From Prolixibacteraceae bacterium (lineage in GTDB: Bacteria > Bacteroidota > Bacteroidia > Bacteroidales > Prolixibacteraceae): 64,000 nucleotides of DNA. Below the pieces are notes generated by a model that was not told the origin of the DNA, ran no database searches, and was given only the letters and a program-made list of their open reading frames with translations. The DNA lies in contig JAQUIJ010000001.1 of NCBI GenBank assembly GCA_028683385.1, positions 620,001 to 684,000 on the forward strand, written 5' to 3'. Positions 6,931 through 17,538 of this stretch are shown in pieces. The position numbers were made by a program, and so were the translations under genes. Within the stretch, counting starts at the first letter, position 1, and each line of letters begins with the position of its first letter.

Positions 6931-9345
6931 CTATTCAACCATAATCTCTTTGCTCAACCGAATATCTCTGGAAGAGGAACTGGCGTGCACGATATATTGC
7001 CCTTTTTCTAATGTCCATTTTGAATCCTGTTCATTCCAATAAGTCAATTCATTAAGTAGTATTTTAAACGTCAGATTTACTGCTTCTCCGGGATTCAGGA
7101 TTGGTGTTTTTGCAAATGCTTTTAACTCCTGAACCGGTCTGTCAATTTTCGAATTCGGTATTGACGAATAGATCTGTACAACTTCTTTTCCTTTAATCTC
7201 ACCTGTATTTGTGATGGTTAAATCAACCCTCATCGTATCATTCAACACGGCAACAGCCATATCAGAATATTTAAATTGGGTATACGATAAGCCATAGCCA
7301 AACGGATAAGATACTTCAATCTTGGCTTTGTCGAAATGCCGGTATCCCACATAAATACCTTCTTCGTATATTGTATAGTCGTGATTCCGAACTTGGTCTT
7401 TCTCTGGTTTTGTTCCCGTAGGGCCAATCATGTCGAACATTCCCATGGGTTTGCTATCTAACGGGAAATTTGCAGTCGAGGCATGATCGTTCAGATGAAT
7501 TGGGAAAGTCATTGGAAGTTTACCGCTCGGATTGATTTCTCCACTTAAAATTTTAGCAACCGAGTTTCCTCCTTCCTGACCACCTTGCCATGCAAGTACA
7601 ATGGCATCGGGCAGGCTTTTCCATGAAGCAGTTTCAATCACTCCTCCAATATTCAATACGACAACAACTTTCTTGCCAGCCTCATGAAATGCCTTGCAGG
7701 TCGTTTCAATTAATTGCTGTTCCATCGAAGTCAGTAAAAAGTCATCTTTTTCTTTTCTGTCCGCGCCTTCTCCACTGTTTCTTCCGATGGTTATAATTCC
7801 AATATTGGCTGAACTTAAGCTTTGAGCGATCTCTTCGGATGAAGGAATCCATTGCGGTGGATTGTACTTTATAAACATGGCAGTTCCGCCTTCAGGTTTT
7901 ACAAAGGCTTTTGCGTTTGCAGCTTTATGCGCTTCAAAACTGTTTTCGATCACTTTGTTTATTTCATATCCCTTATTTTTCAAGCCTTCTCCAAGCGAAA
8001 CGGTATAGGCTTCATTTACATCTCCTGAACCGGTTCCTCCAGCTATAAAATCGTATGAAGTAACTCCAAACAATGCTACATTTTTATTATTCTGAAGAGG
8101 CAGGGTATTTTCATTTTTAAGGAGTACGATACCTTCTGAGGCCGACTGCTGTGCAGTCTCTGCATGTGCTTTCAAATCAGGATTGTTTTGGTAGGAATAC
8201 TGCTGCATTTTTCTGGATGCCAGAATCATCTTTAGTATTCTTTTTACCGAAGTATCAACAAATGTCATTGGAAGATCCCCATTCTTGACGGCCTTTTTCA
8301 AAGCATCCCATTGAAACTTGGTACCCGGTTCCAACAGGTCATTACCTGCCTTTATTTGCGCCGGAGCATTTTGCCCTCCAAACCAGTCTGACATAACAAG
8401 TCCTTTAAATCCCCAATCATCTCGCAAAACATCAGTTAACAAGTATTTGCTTTCTGAAGTATAAGTTCCATTTAACTTGTTATATGACGACATGATGGTC
8501 CATGGCTGCGATTTTTTCACTATAATTTCGAACCCTTTCAGGTATATTTCGCGAAGTGCACGTTCTGAAATCCTTGCATCATTCATGGTTCGTTCTGTTT
8601 CCTGATTGTTGGCTGCAAAATGCTTCACAGAAGTACCCACTCCATTCGATTGAATTCCATTTACACAGGCAGCTCCGATCCATCCGGTAAGAACCGGATC
8701 TTCTGAATAATATTCAAAATTACGTCCGCAAAGCGGGTTTCGGTGAATGTTAGCTCCTGGCCCGAGGATGACATCCAGACCATACTCAAGAGCCTCATTA
8801 CCCATCGCATTCCCAACTTCTTTCACAAGTTCGGGATTCCATGTTGATGCAAGCATGGTTCCGATCGGGAAAGCCGTACAGTAATAAGTTCTGTCTTCAT
8901 TCTTGCGTTTTGGTTCTATCCGCAATCCCGCAGGTCCATCTGATAAATAAACAGTTGGAATACCAAGCCGTGGTGTAGGAACAATTGTTCCGACGGCACC
9001 TGCAATACCAGTTTTAGGATCACCACTGCCCATTGCCGAAGCAAGACCCGATCCCTTTAAGATATGGATTTTTTCCTCAGTTGTCATCTGGGAGAGCAAA
9101 TCCTGGGCACGTTCCTCGATTGATTTTCGGTCGTCTTCATAAACATCAAGCTTGCCGTTCCCATTTCTGTCGAGAAATTTATAACCATCAACAGTAAGTT
9201 CTTTGAGGTCGTGATTTTCAGCATAATCATTTTCAAACTTGAGAAACTTAGAACTCAGGTACAACCATCCAACAAGTCCTGCAATAACCAAAACCGACAC
9301 TACTGATCCAATACTTATTAATGTAACTTTTACACCCTTTTTCAT
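6931..9345 (-). CDS. GH3-family glycoside hydrolase (beta-glucosidase-like), membrane-anchored
   Basis: An N-terminal hydrophobic segment (residues 8-30) without a clear cleavage site suggests an anchored, exported enzyme. Residues 58-71 (FLDRNGNGKLDVYE) form an EF-hand-like calcium loop before the catalytic domain. The GH3 N-domain follows, with the KHFAANNQE substrate-binding motif at 241-249 and the nucleophile expected at D320 in VMSDWFGG. The GH3 C-domain (with GIITIGRNSGEG) and a C-terminal fibronectin-III-like domain complete the 804 residues. Likely activity is beta-glucoside hydrolysis, but GH3 specificity cannot be fixed by eye. Confidence 0.93.
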   Translation of the reverse strand: MKKGVKVTLISIGSVVSVLVIAGLVGWLYLSSKFLKFENDYAENHDLKELTVDGYKFLDRNGNGKLDVYEDDRKSIEERAQDLLSQMTTEEKIHILKGSGLASAMGSGDPKTGIAGAVGTIVPTPRLGIPTVYLSDGPAGLRIEPKRKNEDRTYYCTAFPIGTMLASTWNPELVKEVGNAMGNEALEYGLDVILGPGANIHRNPLCGRNFEYYSEDPVLTGWIGAACVNGIQSNGVGTSVKHFAANNQETERTMNDARISERALREIYLKGFEIIVKKSQPWTIMSSYNKLNGTYTSESKYLLTDVLRDDWGFKGLVMSDWFGGQNAPAQIKAGNDLLEPGTKFQWDALKKAVKNGDLPMTFVDTSVKRILKMILASRKMQQYSYQNNPDLKAHAETAQQSASEGIVLLKNENTLPLQNNKNVALFGVTSYDFIAGGTGSGDVNEAYTVSLGEGLKNKGYEINKVIENSFEAHKAANAKAFVKPEGGTAMFIKYNPPQWIPSSEEIAQSLSSANIGIITIGRNSGEGADRKEKDDFLLTSMEQQLIETTCKAFHEAGKKVVVVLNIGGVIETASWKSLPDAIVLAWQGGQEGGNSVAKILSGEINPSGKLPMTFPIHLNDHASTANFPLDSKPMGMFDMIGPTGTKPEKDQVRNHDYTIYEEGIYVGYRHFDKAKIEVSYPFGYGLSYTQFKYSDMAVAVLNDTMRVDLTITNTGEIKGKEVVQIYSSIPNSKIDRPVQELKAFAKTPILNPGEAVNLTFKILLNELTYWNEQDSKWTLEKGQYIVHASSSSRDIRLSKEIMVE

Positions 9346-9504
9346 ATTTGTGATTCGTTAGGTTCTTAAATAATCTCCATCAACAAATTCATACCCACCA
9401 AAGTAAGAATATTTTCTGAGTATCTGGATATTAGTTAATTTTGAAATTTATACCTGATCAGCATTTTGGATAAGCAGATTGAATAACTCAACGCAATTGT
9501 TTGA

Positions 9505-10587
<1,083 letters not shown>

Positions 10588-10630
10588 TTAACTTAAACTC
10601 CACAGGAAAACGGTTGTATGACTTTTACTT

Positions 10631-10638
10631 TATTTTTG
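10631..10638 (+). promoter_or_regulatory. -7 promoter element for the gene at 10731
   Basis: TATTTTTG matches the Bacteroidota -7 consensus TAnnTTTG, about 90 bases before the chosen ATG. The nearest upstream TTG (10614-10616) is closer than the usual 19-21 bases. Confidence 0.35.
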
Positions 10639-10730
10639 TGTTGTATTAGAAGTCGTTACATGCCCATTCATTTTGTAAGTACGAAAACGACAGCATTACT
10701 TTTGAGCACTAAACCTTGCAGCACAACCTT

Positions 10731-11507
10731 ATGATTAAAGTGATTCAATGCCGGCTTTCATTTTTACTTTTTATTTTTTTAATTATTCCTGTGACTACTT
10801 TTTCACAAAAGACAGATACCACAAAGAATCCAATCAATTTTGGAGGTTTTGTCACGGTAACAAATAAAGGAATTTCATCCATTCCTAATTTAACTTTGGG
10901 CAAACCTGCAGCAATTGTTTTTATGTCGGTTGGAAACAGGCTCCGGTTTGAACCCGAATTTCGTCTTGCACTGGATGGTAAACCCTGGATGTTCATTTTT
11001 TGGTGGCGCTATGATATGCTAAAAACGGATAAGTTTCTTTTTAAAGTCAGAGCGAATCCGACGGTTGTTTTTAAAACCATATCTGTAACCAACAACAATG
11101 TTACTGACAACATTATAAGGACTAGCCGTACATTGACCGGAGATCTGACTGCAAGTTATTTCGCAACAAAAAACATTAGTATTATTCCTTACTACATGTA
11201 TGTATATGGCGTTGAAAAAGATGCCATCAAAAACACACATTATCTCGCTTTAAAAACTGCATTTTCGAACATAAAGCTGACAGAACAATTTTATATGGGC
11301 TTTAACCCATCGGTGTATTACCTGAAAATGGACGAAAATCACGGATTTTATGTAAACGCTAGCTTGAGTCTGGGCAAGCGAAATTTTCCACTATCAGTCT
11401 CAACACTTGTAAACAAGACCATACATACAGAAATTCCTGTTGGTGAGGATTTTCTTTGGAATGTAAGCCTGGTTTATACGTTCAATAATAAATACATGAA
11501 ACAATAA
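10731..11507 (+). CDS. exported protein of unknown function, outer-membrane beta-barrel-like
   Basis: The protein has 258 residues from the ATG at 10731; the open frame reaches a TTG at 10716, but the ATG is followed directly by a signal peptide (hydrophobic LSFLLFIFLIIPV, cleavage likely after TFS). The mature part alternates hydrophobic and polar residues in short strands, contains many aromatic residues and ends in a strand (FLWNVSLVYTFNNKYMKQ), consistent with a small beta-barrel. No family name could be assigned. It may be co-expressed with the aldo/keto reductase, but a separate promoter is possible. Confidence 0.7.
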   Translation: MIKVIQCRLSFLLFIFLIIPVTTFSQKTDTTKNPINFGGFVTVTNKGISSIPNLTLGKPAAIVFMSVGNRLRFEPEFRLALDGKPWMFIFWWRYDMLKTDKFLFKVRANPTVVFKTISVTNNNVTDNIIRTSRTLTGDLTASYFATKNISIIPYYMYVYGVEKDAIKNTHYLALKTAFSNIKLTEQFYMGFNPSVYYLKMDENHGFYVNASLSLGKRNFPLSVSTLVNKTIHTEIPVGEDFLWNVSLVYTFNNKYMKQ

Positions 11508-11517
11508 GCATCAGTGA

Positions 11518-11667
11518 AACAAAAGCCAAACCCACGAAGAACTTTGGCCGAATTACCAATTTAAAGCAGGAGCAACCGATCCTGAATTAATAGTGGTATT
11601 CGATAACTTTGCATTCGACATTGGTTATCAGGATGTTTCCTATGCAGGACCTAATTCTTTGTTTTAG
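11518..11667 (+). pseudogene. decayed fragment of a carboxymuconolactone decarboxylase-family gene
   Basis: An open frame of 49 codons without a start codon, bounded by stops at 11515 and 11665, translates to a protein-like sequence: THEELWPNYQF, then TDPELIVVFDNFAFD and a short tail. From memory this closely resembles the N-terminal region of AhpD/carboxymuconolactone decarboxylase-family proteins (HEELWPNY...DPEL...FDNFAFDEV). Neither the start nor the helical CxxC-type core that should follow is present. A frame-disrupted relic is the best explanation; a chance similarity remains possible. Confidence 0.45.
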
Positions 11668-11799
11668 AATAATACCACAACGGCCTCTGGGTTTAGCATT
11701 AAATACATCGTTTGTACCAAATCTAAATACATGCACAACCAAACTTGACACGTCGTTGTTACAAGAAATTGCAATAAATAACAATAACACGTTAAGAAA

Positions 11800-12363
11800 A
11801 TGGAAATTACGAAAGAGCTATCGTCCGGACAACGTGAAGAACTAATCAAAACATTAAAAGTCCGTTTTGAGAAAAACGTGAACCGCCACGCAGGTCTTGA
11901 ATGGGTTAATGTATATTCCAGATTGGAAGCAAACGGGGAAAAACTTTGGTCGCTCCATGAAATGGAAAGAACTGGTGGCGAACCGGATGTGGTTGGATAT
12001 GATGAAAAGACCGGCGAATACATTTTTCAGGATTGTTCTGCAGAAAGTCCGAAAGGTCGTCGAAGCCTTTGTTACGACCGCGAAGCGCTGGATTCGAGGA
12101 AAGAACATAAACCGGAAAATAGCGCGATTGAACTGGCTGCTTTCATGGGCATAGAGCTTTTAACAGAAGAACAATATCGGCAATTGCAAAAACTTGAAAA
12201 TTTCGATACAAAAACATCGAGCTGGGTGAAAACACCTGCTGAAATTCGAAAACTTGGTGGCGCACTTTTTTGTGATCGTCGTTACAATCAGGTATTTTTG
12301 TATCACAACGGAGCAGATTCATACTATGCCGCCAGAGGTTTCCGTGGCTCACTAAAAGTCTAA
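11800..12363 (+). CDS. DUF4256-family protein
   Basis: A 187-residue cytosolic protein with features recognised from DUF4256: KVRFEKNVNRHAGLEW, the LHEMERTGGEPDVVG segment, FQDCSAESPKGRRSLCYDREAL and the C-terminal YHNGADSYYAARGFRGSL. No catalytic role is known for the family. There is no signal peptide. It stands alone between the decayed fragment and a membrane methyltransferase gene. Confidence 0.85.
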   Translation: MEITKELSSGQREELIKTLKVRFEKNVNRHAGLEWVNVYSRLEANGEKLWSLHEMERTGGEPDVVGYDEKTGEYIFQDCSAESPKGRRSLCYDREALDSRKEHKPENSAIELAAFMGIELLTEEQYRQLQKLENFDTKTSSWVKTPAEIRKLGGALFCDRRYNQVFLYHNGADSYYAARGFRGSLKV

Positions 12364-12509
12364 ATTTTGTCAGTCCGCTAAATCTGAATTTGAGATCGAA
12401 TCACCTGAAAATGGATTTGCCGGAAGAATATGGAGGTACGAGTGAATAGACAAAGCTTGGCTACCTCAAGCGCAATCAGAAAATAAGACATTGATAAAAT
12501 ATAAAACTT

Positions 12510-13181
12510 ATGAAGGCAAGTTATTTAATCAAACACGTCATCGGCACATTTATATTTTTCTCAATCCTGTTTATCAGTGCTGGTAAAATCGATTATTGGC
12601 AAGGGCTTATTTATGTGTCAATTGGGTTTCTGATGGTAGTTTTAAACTATACTGTTCTGCGGATAGATCCGGATTTGTCAAAAGAGCGTTCAAAGCCTGC
12701 TGAAGATACCAAGAGATGGGATAAGGTGCTATTGGGAATCTCTTTCCTTGCCACCATTTCAATGTATGTTATTGCCGGACTTGATTCGGGTCGTTACCAT
12801 TGGTCGCCCGATTTTCACTGGAGCATCTATCTGATTGGGGCAATTCTAACTGCATTGGGACAACTCTTATTTCTCATTGCTCAAAAGCAGAATCGATTTT
12901 TCTCAAGCACTGTCCGGATTCAAACAGATAGAGATCATACGGTTTGCGATACCGGATTATACAAAATCGTCAGGCATCCGGCTTATCTGGGTTCGATTAT
13001 CCAGTCTATAGGATTTCCATTCATCTTTGGATCGTTGTGGAGCACCATACCGGTATGTGCGATGATTATTCTACTGATCATACGGACTAATCTTGAGGAT
13101 AAAACTTTGAGAAATGAATTGAAAGGTTATCCCGAATATTCCGGGAAAACCCGATACAAAATTATTCCATATGTTTGGTAA
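12510..13181 (+). CDS. isoprenylcysteine carboxyl methyltransferase-like membrane protein
   Basis: The 223-residue protein has about five hydrophobic segments and the C-terminal signature of the ICMT/phospholipid methyltransferase superfamily: LYKIVRHPAYLGSI (S-adenosylmethionine-binding RHPxYxG) and R-TNLEDKTLRNELKGYPEY. The substrate in bacteria is usually unknown; a small hydrophobic thiol or lipid is likely. It has no obvious operon partner. Confidence 0.85.
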   Translation: MKASYLIKHVIGTFIFFSILFISAGKIDYWQGLIYVSIGFLMVVLNYTVLRIDPDLSKERSKPAEDTKRWDKVLLGISFLATISMYVIAGLDSGRYHWSPDFHWSIYLIGAILTALGQLLFLIAQKQNRFFSSTVRIQTDRDHTVCDTGLYKIVRHPAYLGSIIQSIGFPFIFGSLWSTIPVCAMIILLIIRTNLEDKTLRNELKGYPEYSGKTRYKIIPYVW

Positions 13182-13239
13182 TGATTTGAAAATTGGAAAA
13201 ATAACGAGAAAATAGACTCGTATCAGCAGAATCGGCTTT

Positions 13240-14184
13240 CTAAAACGGTAATCGCCCTAAATCCACATTTCCTCCGCTCAGGATAATTCCAACCTTTTTA
13301 CCTTTTGCATCCACTTTATTTTCGAGGATGGCAGCCAATGGAACAGCCGACGAGGGTTCGATGATGATTTTCATCCGTTCCCAAATCATGCGCATGGCCG
13401 CTACAATGCTTTCTTCAGAAACGGTTGCAATCTGATCCACGTCATTCAGTATAATCGGGAACGTGAGGCTTCCGAGTGAGGTTAGCAAGCCGTCGGCAAT
13501 GGTTTTGGGTGACACTGAAGGTTGGAGTGTTTTGGAATAAAACGACCGGAAAGCATCGTCGGCACCGGCAGGTTCGGCAGCAATAACTTTCGCTCCCGGA
13601 AGCAATGCTTTAACTGAAAGAGCTGTTCCACTTAACAATCCGCCCCCACCAACAGGAGCCATCACCACATCCAGCAACCCAATTTCTTCGATCAGTTCTT
13701 TGGCAGCCGTTCCCTGTCCGCAAATCACGTTGAAATAATTGTACGGATGTATTTCGGTGGCACCGGTTTCAGCAGCGACTTTTTTTAGCGTCGATTCTCT
13801 TGCTTCCAGTGTTGGCGTGCAAAAAGTAATTTGGGCACCATAACCGGCCACGGCTATTTTTTTGATTTCCGGAGCATTTTCGGGCATCACAATGTACGCT
13901 GGAATACCGCGCATTCGGGCAGCCAAAGCCAATGCCGCAGCATGGTTTCCGGAGGAATGAGTACAAACCCCGTTTTTAGCTTCTTCTTCTGAAAGAGAAA
14001 ATACAGAATTACAGGCACCACGAAACTTGAAAGCACCAACTTTTTGCAAGTTTTCGCACTTAAAAAACAGTTCGGCACCAACAATTTCGTTGATACTTTT
14101 TGAGCTTAAAACCGGTGTATGGTGAATGTACGGACGAATGCGGTCGTGAGCCGATTTGATGTCTTCAAAAGTGGGTAAATTCAT
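13240..14184 (-). CDS. PLP-dependent threonine/serine dehydratase or serine racemase (fold type II)
   Basis: The PLP lysine is K53 in VGAFKFRGA, the substrate loop is SSGNHAAALA (77-86) and the phosphate-binding loop is GGGGLLSG (179-186). At 314 residues it lacks the C-terminal regulatory domain of biosynthetic IlvA, so it resembles catabolic threonine dehydratase or serine racemase/hydroxyaspartate dehydratase. It starts two bases after the GNAT gene stop, as the last gene of the lpxK operon. The exact substrate is open. Confidence 0.9.
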   Translation of the reverse strand: MNLPTFEDIKSAHDRIRPYIHHTPVLSSKSINEIVGAELFFKCENLQKVGAFKFRGACNSVFSLSEEEAKNGVCTHSSGNHAAALALAARMRGIPAYIVMPENAPEIKKIAVAGYGAQITFCTPTLEARESTLKKVAAETGATEIHPYNYFNVICGQGTAAKELIEEIGLLDVVMAPVGGGGLLSGTALSVKALLPGAKVIAAEPAGADDAFRSFYSKTLQPSVSPKTIADGLLTSLGSLTFPIILNDVDQIATVSEESIVAAMRMIWERMKIIIEPSSAVPLAAILENKVDAKGKKVGIILSGGNVDLGRLPF

Positions 14185-14186
14185 GA

Positions 14187-14708
14187 TTATGCAGGATAAT
14201 ATTCTAATGAAATAAGTTCCTTCTCAATTTTAAAACCAGCTTTTTGGTAAGCCATTAATGCAGATTCGTGGTCTCTTTCACAAGTATGCAACCACACTTT
14301 CTCTCCGTTCTGACCTGCCACATAAACCGATACCTGAATTAATTTCTGGCCCAGTCCCTTCCCTATCCATTCGGGTTTAAGTCCCAGGTAAACGAGTTCA
14401 GTTTCTCCTTCTGCACGAACGAGTTCAAAAAAACCAGCCACTTCATTCTCTATCCGGAATAGCCAGACTTCGTTGTTTGCCGAATTCAGTATTTCAGTCA
14501 GTTCTTCAGAAGTCTTCAACAAACGACCTGTCCAGCCCCAAACACTTCCAACGGCTTTGTAAATTTCGAGGTATTCGGCTGCCGATGGTTTTTCCCATTG
14601 TTCCATTCGAACCGAATCGCCAAAAGAGGAAATATCGGGCAAGCTTCCTTCAAAAATCAGGAACCAGGTTTTGACAGGAATTTGTTTGTATCCGGCGGGT
14701 AAAGTCAT
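14187..14708 (-). CDS. GNAT-family N-acetyltransferase
   Basis: The C-terminal half has the acetyl-CoA-binding pattern of GNAT enzymes: VYLGLKPEWIGKGLGQKLIQ (motif A with the x-x-G-x-G-x-G/A loop) and a final HESALMAYQKAGF. Length 173 is normal. The substrate is unknown. It lies eight bases downstream of the PNP gene and three before the dehydratase gene, which suggests shared transcription rather than shared function. Confidence 0.88.
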   Translation of the reverse strand: MTLPAGYKQIPVKTWFLIFEGSLPDISSFGDSVRMEQWEKPSAAEYLEIYKAVGSVWGWTGRLLKTSEELTEILNSANNEVWLFRIENEVAGFFELVRAEGETELVYLGLKPEWIGKGLGQKLIQVSVYVAGQNGEKVWLHTCERDHESALMAYQKAGFKIEKELISLEYYPA

Positions 14709-14716
14709 GAAATTAA

Positions 14717-15529
14717 TTATAATCCGGCAACCAGTTCTCTCAAAATCAGTGTCATGTTGGGTTCGGCTTTCATGGCCACTTCCTGCACTTCTTCGTGCGA
14801 AATTTCAACGATTTGCCCGGGAACGCCGCTGTCGGTCACAATCGAGATCCCGAAAACAGTCATTTCCATGTGCCGGGCAACAATCACTTCAGGAACAGTT
14901 GACATGCCAACGATATCGGCGCCTAAATGACGGAACATCAGGTACTCGGCAGGGGTTTCGAAAGTTGGTCCGGAGACACCCACATAAACACCTTCACGCA
15001 CAGCAATACTGTTTTTCAGGGCAATCGCTTTCGCCCTGTTGCGCAAATGCGGATCGTACGATTTACTCATATCCGGGAACCGGGTTCCGAGTTCATTGAT
15101 ATTCTTGCCGCGCAACGGATGTTCAGGGAAAAAATTAATGTGATCGGAAATAATAATCACATCACCCACTTTATAATCAGGATTCAATCCGCCGGAAGCA
15201 TTAGACACGAACAAGGTATTAATACCCAGCATTTTCATTACACGGACAGGAAAAGTAACTTCCTTCATGGAATAGCCTTCGTAGTAATGAAAACGGCCTT
15301 GCATGGCAAGCACATTTTTACCACCAAGCTGACCAAAAATCAGTTGTCCGGAATGCCCGTCAACAGTTGAAACCGGGAAATCGGGAATTTGGCTATACGG
15401 AATGGTCAGTTCAACTGTTATTTCATTTACCAGTCCGCCCAAACCCGAACCCAGGATGATTCCAGCATCAATTGGCTTTTTTATTCTTTCGCTTATGAAG
15501 GTCGCGGTTGCTTTTATTTTCTCTAACAT
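14717..15529 (-). CDS. purine-nucleoside phosphorylase
   Basis: This 270-residue protein is the trimeric PNP type, which splits inosine and guanosine with phosphate. Seen directly: GIILGSGLGGL (phosphate loop), the ISDHINFFPEHPLRG segment, SGPTFETPAEY and MSTVPEVIVARHM with the base-specificity region VSNASGG. Its ATG at 15529 is inside the end of lpxK, giving a 62-base overlap in different frames. A later start would cut off the conserved first strand, so the overlap appears genuine. Confidence 0.94.
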   Translation of the reverse strand: MLEKIKATATFISERIKKPIDAGIILGSGLGGLVNEITVELTIPYSQIPDFPVSTVDGHSGQLIFGQLGGKNVLAMQGRFHYYEGYSMKEVTFPVRVMKMLGINTLFVSNASGGLNPDYKVGDVIIISDHINFFPEHPLRGKNINELGTRFPDMSKSYDPHLRNRAKAIALKNSIAVREGVYVGVSGPTFETPAEYLMFRHLGADIVGMSTVPEVIVARHMEMTVFGISIVTDSGVPGQIVEISHEEVQEVAMKAEPNMTLILRELVAGL

Positions 15530-16571
15530 AGGTTACAATTTTTTCGTCGAAATTTTTTCCTTCGCTGTCTAGGAACTTAATTTTCAGCGGAATATAGAAT
15601 AAATGTGATTTTACTAAAGGCGACAAATTCATGTCTTTCAATCGCATCGAGTCTTTCTCGGTAGTAATGATGATCTTATTTTCAGCATCAATTCCAATAA
15701 ATTTTTGCTCGATTTGCTGAATGTTTGAAGCATTAAAGTTATGATGATCAGGATATTTTAAATCGGCAATGCTTTCGGTGAACGTACTCAGGTATTTGCG
15801 CAAATGTTCCGGATTAGCAATTCCGGTAATCAATAAAACACTCACCTTATCTGATGCCAGTTTTGGCGTAGCGATAGCCTCGTCAGGAAAAACCGGAGTA
15901 AGTGGTTGATAAACCATTGTCGTAAAAAACAGGTTCTGATAAGGCCGCAGATTCACATCTTTCATGATAATCCGGCGAGTGATTGGCGAAATCTCTTGCG
16001 GACATTTGGTGTAAATAATGACGTTGGCGCGACGCATCTGCCATTTCGACTCGCGTAATCGTCCTACCGGCATCAACTGGTCTTTATCAATCGGACGGTT
16101 GAAGTCGATCAGTAAGATGTTAACTCCGGCACTCACACTCCGGTGTTGAAAAGCGTCGTCGAGCAAAATAATATCCGGTAATTGACTGGGTTCCTGTACC
16201 TGAATTTTCTTGATCGCATGAACACGCTTTTCGTCGACTACAACTTGAATATCTTTAAATTTCCGTTTAATCTGGAGAGGTTCGTCGCCTACTGCTGTTG
16301 CAAGTGAATCAAAAGCCACTTCCTGATAACCGCTTGTTTTGCGCTTATATCCTCTGCTGATTGTTGTTACCGTAAATTGTTTACTCAATAAGTCAACCAA
16401 ATATTCGGTATGAGGAGTCTTCCCGGTTCCGCCAACGGTAATGTTTCCGATTGATATAACCGGGATCTCGAACTCAGTTGATTTGAATACTTTATAGTCG
16501 TACAGAAAATTCCGCAAGGAAATAATCAACCAATAAATAGCAGAAATAGGATAAAGAAGAAATTTGAACAT
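15468..16571 (-). CDS. lpxK: tetraacyldisaccharide 4'-kinase LpxK
   Basis: LpxK phosphorylates the 4' position of the lipid A disaccharide at the inner membrane. The N-terminus has a membrane-anchoring hydrophobic segment (residues 3-24) followed by the Walker A loop GNITVGGTGKT at 42-52. Later DDAFQHR carries the catalytic aspartate/histidine region. Length 367 is standard. The basic C-terminus (SNRDLHKRKNKKAN) lies in the region shared with the PNP gene and is less conserved in the family. It is the first gene of a four-gene minus-strand operon. Confidence 0.95.
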   Translation of the reverse strand: MFKFLLYPISAIYWLIISLRNFLYDYKVFKSTEFEIPVISIGNITVGGTGKTPHTEYLVDLLSKQFTVTTISRGYKRKTSGYQEVAFDSLATAVGDEPLQIKRKFKDIQVVVDEKRVHAIKKIQVQEPSQLPDIILLDDAFQHRSVSAGVNILLIDFNRPIDKDQLMPVGRLRESKWQMRRANVIIYTKCPQEISPITRRIIMKDVNLRPYQNLFFTTMVYQPLTPVFPDEAIATPKLASDKVSVLLITGIANPEHLRKYLSTFTESIADLKYPDHHNFNASNIQQIEQKFIGIDAENKIIITTEKDSMRLKDMNLSPLVKSHLFYIPLKIKFLDSEGKNFDEKIVTYVRENKSNRDLHKRKNKKAN

Positions 16572-16704
16572 GTTGACCCTTCAGAATAAATTGAATTGCG
16601 AAAATACGAAAAATTGAAGAGCGAACCGAATTATAATGTTTAATAAGCAGTTTGTTCAGGTTTCATTTTCTTGCCAGAATCCATAAAGGGAAATTCGATA
16701 TTTG

Positions 16705-17538
16705 TTAAAGCAAATTCAACGCATTTTTAAGGTAGGCATTGACCAATAGATAACTTTTTTTCGTACCGGAAATGCGGTAACGCTTTTTGAGAATCTCTTC
16801 CGGACGGGCTTTTTTGATCTCCTTCAACAAATGAATGTAATAGCTGAAAGCCAGATAAACACCTAAGCGCACCTGCTTTTTTAACTGGCGGATTCCTTCC
16901 ATCGACTCCTGAAAATCCTGATCAATCTCGGCTTCCAATTGCTTTTTAGTTTCTTCGGAAAAGTTTGTAAAATCGATGTCTTTAAAATAAATCCGTCCCT
17001 TTTCACTGTAATCTTCATGGACGTCGCGTAAGAAATTTACTTTTTGGAAAGCCTCGCCCAGCTTGCGTGCAGGAATTACCAGTTGATCGTACTTTTCGGG
17101 TTCGTCGAAGTAGAAAACCCGGAGGCACATCAAGCCTACCACTTCGGCCGATCCATAAATGTATTTTTTCAAAAGTTCCGATGAATAAACCTCCTGACTC
17201 AGATCCATTTCCATACTCAGCAAAAAAGCATCAATCAATTCGCGGTCAATTTTGTATTTCCTGACAGCCATCTGGAAGCTGTCAATGATCGGGTTTATGC
17301 TGAATCCACGATCAATCCCTTTGAACGTTTCCTGCCTGAACTCCTCAAAAATCGTTCGCTGATCCTGATCAAAAAAGGTATCTACAATTTCATCGGCGTA
17401 GCGCACAAAACCATAAATACTGTAAATTCCTTCACGGTATTTCGCATTCAATACACGCACGCCCAACGAAAATGAAGTGCTGTAATTACGAGTCGTAATT
17501 TTGCTGCAATCGAGGTTATTTTTTCGGTACAAATCCAT
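16705..17538 (-). CDS. crtB: phytoene synthase CrtB
   Basis: The protein of 277 residues condenses two geranylgeranyl diphosphates to phytoene. Both Asp-rich motifs are present: DEIVD at 49-53 and DVHED at 172-176. The YSTSFSLGVRVL opening and the C-terminal RISGTKKSYLLVNAYLKN are typical of the squalene/phytoene synthase family. It overlaps the upstream crtI gene by 23 bases, so the two are translationally coupled. Squalene synthase is less likely in view of the crt neighbours. Confidence 0.93.
   Translation of the reverse strand: MDLYRKNNLDCSKITTRNYSTSFSLGVRVLNAKYREGIYSIYGFVRYADEIVDTFFDQDQRTIFEEFRQETFKGIDRGFSINPIIDSFQMAVRKYKIDRELIDAFLLSMEMDLSQEVYSSELLKKYIYGSAEVVGLMCLRVFYFDEPEKYDQLVIPARKLGEAFQKVNFLRDVHEDYSEKGRIYFKDIDFTNFSEETKKQLEAEIDQDFQESMEGIRQLKKQVRLGVYLAFSYYIHLLKEIKKARPEEILKKRYRISGTKKSYLLVNAYLKNALNLL

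Noticed and set aside
14671-15370. Two plus-strand frames opposite the PNP gene
   Set aside because: Both lie under a conserved enzyme gene; composition (arginine and serine runs) is typical of shadows.
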